A stretch of 64,000 nt of DNA from Hirundichthys speculiger (lineage: Eukaryota; Chordata; Actinopteri; Beloniformes; Exocoetidae): assembly GCA_018398805.1 (NCBI GenBank), contig JAGFBZ010000939.1, positions 1,210,307 to 1,274,306 of the forward strand. The letters are read 5' to 3'. Both the position numbers and the translations under genes were made by a program. The first letter of the stretch is position 1. Each line of letters opens with the position of its first letter. Below the pieces are notes generated by a model. It was given only the letters and a program-made list of their open reading frames with translations, was not told the origin of the DNA and made no database searches. Positions 60,301-64,000 of the stretch are shown one piece after another.

Positions 60301-63300
60301 AGCTGCTGCTGTGCAGTGGCAGTTATCGCGACATCTACCACCTACAGTACTACAGTACTAACCCTGTAGTAGCTGCTGCTGTGGCAGTTATCGTGACATC
60401 TACCACCTACAGTACCTGTAAGTAGCTGCTGCTGTGGCAGTTATCGTGACATCTACCACCTACAGTACCTGTAGTAGCTGCTGCTGTGGCAGTTATCGAT
60501 GACATCTACCACCTACAGTACCTGTAGTAGCTACTGCTGTGGCAGTTATCGTGACATCTACACACCTACAGTACCTGTAGTAGCTGCTGCTGTGGCAGTT
60601 ATCGTGACATCTACCACCTACAGTACCTGTAGTAGCTGCTGCTGTGGCAGTTATCGTGACATCTACCACCTACAGTACCTGTAGTAGCTGCTGCTGTGGC
60701 AGTTATCGTGACATCTACCACCTACAGTACCTGTAGTAGCTGCTGCTGTGGCAGTTATCGTGACATCTACCACCTACATCTACCACCTACAGTACCTGTA
60801 GTAGCTGCTGCTGTGGCAGTTATCGAGACATCTACCACCTACATCTACCACCTACAGCACCTGTAGTAGCTGCTGCTGTGGCAGTTATCGAGACATCTAC
60901 CACCTACAGTACCTGTAGTAGCTGCTGCTGTGGCAGTTATCGAGACATCTACCACCTACAGTACCTGTAGTAGCTGCTGCTGTGGCAGTTATCGTGACAT
61001 CTACCACCTACAGTACCTGTAGTAGCTGCTGCTGTGGCAGTTATCGTGACATCTACCACCTACAGCACCTGTAGTAGCTGCTGCTGTGGCAGTTATCGTG
61101 ACATCTACCACCTACAGTACCTGTAGTAGCTGCTGCTGTGGCAGTTATCGTGACATCTACCACCTACAGTACCTGTAGTAGCTGCTGCTGTGGCAGTTAT
61201 CGTGACATCTACCACCTACAGCACCTGTAGTAGCTGCTGCTGTGGCAGTTATCGTGACATCTACCACCTACAGTACCTGTAGTAGCTGCTGCTGTGGCAG
61301 TTATCTGACATCTACATCTACCACCTACAGTACCTGTAGTAGCTGCTGCTGTGGCAGTTATCGTGACATCTACCACCTACAGTACCTGTAGTAGCTACTG
61401 CTGTGGCAGTTATCGTGACATCTACCACCTACAGTACCTGTAGTAGCTACTGCTGTGGCAGTTATCGCGACATCTACCACCTACAGTACCTGTAGTAGCT
61501 GCTGCTGTGGCAGTTATCGTGACATCTACCACCTACCGCACCTACAGTACCTGTAGTAGCTGCTGCTGTGGCAGTTATCGTGACATCTACCACCTACAGT
61601 ACCTGTAGTAGCTACTGCTGTGGCAGTTATCGAACATCTACCACCTACAGTACCTGTAGTAGCTGCTGCTGTGGCAGTTATCGAACATCTACACCTACAG
61701 TACCTGTAGTAGCTACTGCTGTGGCAGTTATCTAGACATCTACCACCTACAGTACCTGTAGTAGCTGCTGCTGTGGCAGTTATCGTGACATCTACCACCT
61801 ACAGCACCTGTAGTAGCTGCTGCTGTGGCAGTTATCGAGACGACATCTACCACTACAGTACCTGTAGTAGCTGCTGCTGTGGCAGTTATCGAGACATCTA
61901 CCACCTACAGTACCTGTAGTAGCTACTGCTGTGGCAGTTATCGAGACATCTACCACCTACAGTACCTGTAGTAGCTGCTGCTGTGGCAGTTATCGTGACA
62001 TCTACCACCTACAGTACCTGTACCTGTAGTAGCTGCTGCTGTGGCAGTTATCGTGACATCTACCACCTACATCTACCACCTACAGCACCTGTAGTAGCTG
62101 CTGCTGTGGCAGTTATCGAGACATCTACCACCTACAGTACCTGTAGTAGCTGCTGCTGTGGCAGTTATCGAGACATCTACCATCTACAGTACCTGTAGTA
62201 GCTGCTGCTGTGGCAGTTATCGTGACATCTACCACCTACAGTACCTGTAGTAGCTGCTGCTGTGGCAGTTATCGTGACATCTACCACCTACAGTACCTGT
62301 AGTAGCTGCTGCTGTGGCAGTTATCGAGACATCTACCACCTACAGTACCTGTAGTACTGCTGCTGTGTGCAGTTATCGCTGACATCTACCACCTACAGTA
62401 CCTGTAGTAGCTGCTGCTGTGGCAGTTATCGAGACATCTACCACCTACCTACAGTACCTGTAGTAGCTGCTGCTGTGGCAGTTATCATGACATCTACCAC
62501 CTACAGTACCTGTAGTAGCTGCTGCTGTGGCAGTTATCGTGACATCTACCACCTACAGCCTGTAGTAGCTGCTGCTGTGGCAGTTATCGTGACATCTACC
62601 ACCTACAGTACACCTGTAGTTAGCTGCTGCTGTGGCAGTTATCGACATCTACCACCTACAGTACCTGTAGTAGCTGCTGCTGTGGCAGTTATCGAGACAT
62701 CTACCACCTACAGTACCTGTAGTAGCTACTGCTGTGGCAGTTATCGAGACATCTACCACCTACAGTACCTGTAGTAGCTGCTGCTGTGGCAGTTATCGTG
62801 ACATCTATCTACCACCTACAGTACACCTGTAGTAGCTGCTGCTGTGGCAGTTATCGTGACATCTACCACCTACCTACACCTACAGCACCTGTAGTAGCTG
62901 CTGCTGTGGCAGTTATCGGACATCTACCACCTACAGTACCTGTAGTAGCTGCTTCTGTGGCAGTTATATCGAACATCTACCACTACAGTACCTGTAGTAG
63001 CTGCTGCTGTGGCAGTTATCGCGACATCTACCACCTACAGTACCTGTAGTAGCTGCTGCTGTGGCAGTTATCGAGACATCTACCACCTACAGTACCTGTA
63101 GTAGCTACTGCTGTGGCAGTTATCGAGACATCTACCACCTACAGTACCTGTAGTAGCTGCTGCTGTGTGGCAGTTATCGTGACACTCTACCACCTACAGT
63201 ACCTGTAGTAGCTGCTGCTTGTGGCAGTTATCGTGACATCTACCACCTACAGCACCTGTAGTAGCTGCTGCTGTGGCAGTTATCAGCAGACATCTACCTA

Positions 63301-64000
63301 CAGTACCTGTAGTAGCTGCTGCTGTGGCAGTTATCGAGACATCTACCACCTACAGTACCTGTAGTAGCTGCTGCTGTGGCAGTTATCGTGACATCTACCA
63401 CCTACAGTACCTGTAGTAGCTGCTGCTGTGGCAGTTATCGTGACATCTACCACCTACATCTACCACCTACAGCACCTGTAGTAGCTGCTGCTGTGGCAGT
63501 TATCGAGACATCTACCACCTACATCTACCACCTACAGTACCTGTAGTAGCTGCTGCTGTGGCAGTTATCGAGACATCTACCACCTACAGTACCTGTAGTA
63601 GTAGCTGCTGCTGTGGCAGTTATCGACATCTACCACCTACAGTACCTGTAGTAGCTGCTGCTGTGGCAGTTATCGAGACATCTACCACCTACAGTACCTG
63701 TAGTAGCTACTGCTGTGGCAGTTATCGAGACATCTACCACCTACAGTACCTGTAGTAGCTGCTGCTGTGGCAGTTATCGTGACATCTACCACCTACAGTA
63801 CCTGTAGTAGCTGCTGCTTGTGGCAGTTATCGTGACATCTACCACCTACAGTACCTGTAGTAGCTGCTGCTGTGGCAGTTATCTGACACTCTACCACCTC
63901 ACTACAGTACCTGTAGTAGCTGCTGCTGTGGCAGTTATCAAGACATCTACCACCTACATACCTGTATAGCTGCTGCTTGGCAGTTATCGACATCTACCAC
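57356..64000 (+). repeat. 52-bp minisatellite, about 128 units, open to the right
   Basis: The unit is gacatctaccacctacagta, then cctgtagtagctgctgctgt and ggcagttatcgt. Main variants: the base after tatcg is t, a or c; agctgctgctg or agctactgctg; tacagtacc or tacagcacc; and extra catctaccacctac blocks. Small indels are frequent, densest at 57.50-58.06 kb. It contains an inverted repeat CTACAG-TAC-CTGTAG and a GCTGCTGCTG core. 52 leaves remainder 1 on division by 3, so frames rotate; the many Thr/Ser/Cys-rich frames are artefacts. Confidence 0.97.

Noticed and set aside
57632..63993. Many open frames of 60-135 codons rich in Thr/Ser/Cys in the right-hand 6.6 kb
   Set aside because: They are different frames of the 52-bp repeat and end wherever an indel shifts the frame.
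57356..64000. Possible CRISPR array or centromeric satellite
   Set aside because: Units are contiguous with no unique spacers, so it is not CRISPR. The 52-bp unit is shorter than typical centromeric satellites and nothing else marks a centromere.

Overview
The window is vertebrate nuclear DNA, almost certainly from a ray-finned (percomorph-type) fish. It holds split genes with GT-AG introns, an odorant receptor of a fish-expanded type, a V-SINE, an L2/CR1-type LINE with the usual teleost 3' end, and many hAT, Tc1 and PIF/Harbinger DNA transposons. There is no operon structure, CRISPR array or prokaryotic signal.

Two host genes can be supported. (1) A RIPOR3 (FAM65C) orthologue runs on the + strand from 8.15 to 32.45 kb. 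I could place 23 coding exons, starting with [14 protein letters not shown] and ending with ETEITIL-stop, for about 970 codons, close to the mammalian length. All join in phase except one place: the exon at 21.49-21.74 kb appears to change frame, so there is an allele or assembly defect, a different acceptor, or an undetected exon. (2) An intact two-exon odorant receptor gene (131-2-like, 313 codons) lies on the - strand at 42.92-43.97 kb with a 113-bp intron.

The rest is repeats. 0-8.1 kb: a 30-bp minisatellite, a Harbinger-derived element sitting inside a 49-bp minisatellite, a broken LINE with an expanded 27-bp repeat, and a short telomere-like tract. 8.1-32.5 kb (RIPOR3 introns): a hAT MITE, a 2.2-kb foldback-like inverted repeat with internal tandem units and a nested element, 20-bp, 21-bp and 30-bp minisatellites, AT-rich degenerate tracts with a shared motif, SINE and LINE fragments, and a long (AT)n tract. 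32.5-42 kb: V-SINE, hAT-like fragments, an inverted repeat, a 1.0-kb MITE and a 1.65-kb BED-finger hAT, the last two with 8-bp target duplications. 42-46.8 kb: the odorant receptor between hAT-type elements. 46.8-54.2 kb: a complete but inactivated Tc1 element, a 1.16-kb hAT-type MITE and a nearly full L2-type LINE. 54.3-57.3 kb: an older hAT-like repeat split by a 1.4-kb TG...CA element with a 5-bp duplication. 57.36-64.0 kb: a 52-bp minisatellite with about 128 units that runs off the right edge.

I found no convincing new enzymatic or defence system. The most unusual structures are the foldback-like element in RIPOR3 intron 1, the open-ended 52-bp array, the minisatellites packed into one gene's introns, and the datable stacks of nested insertions. 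All calls are by eye from sequence and remembered family features; none was checked by database search.
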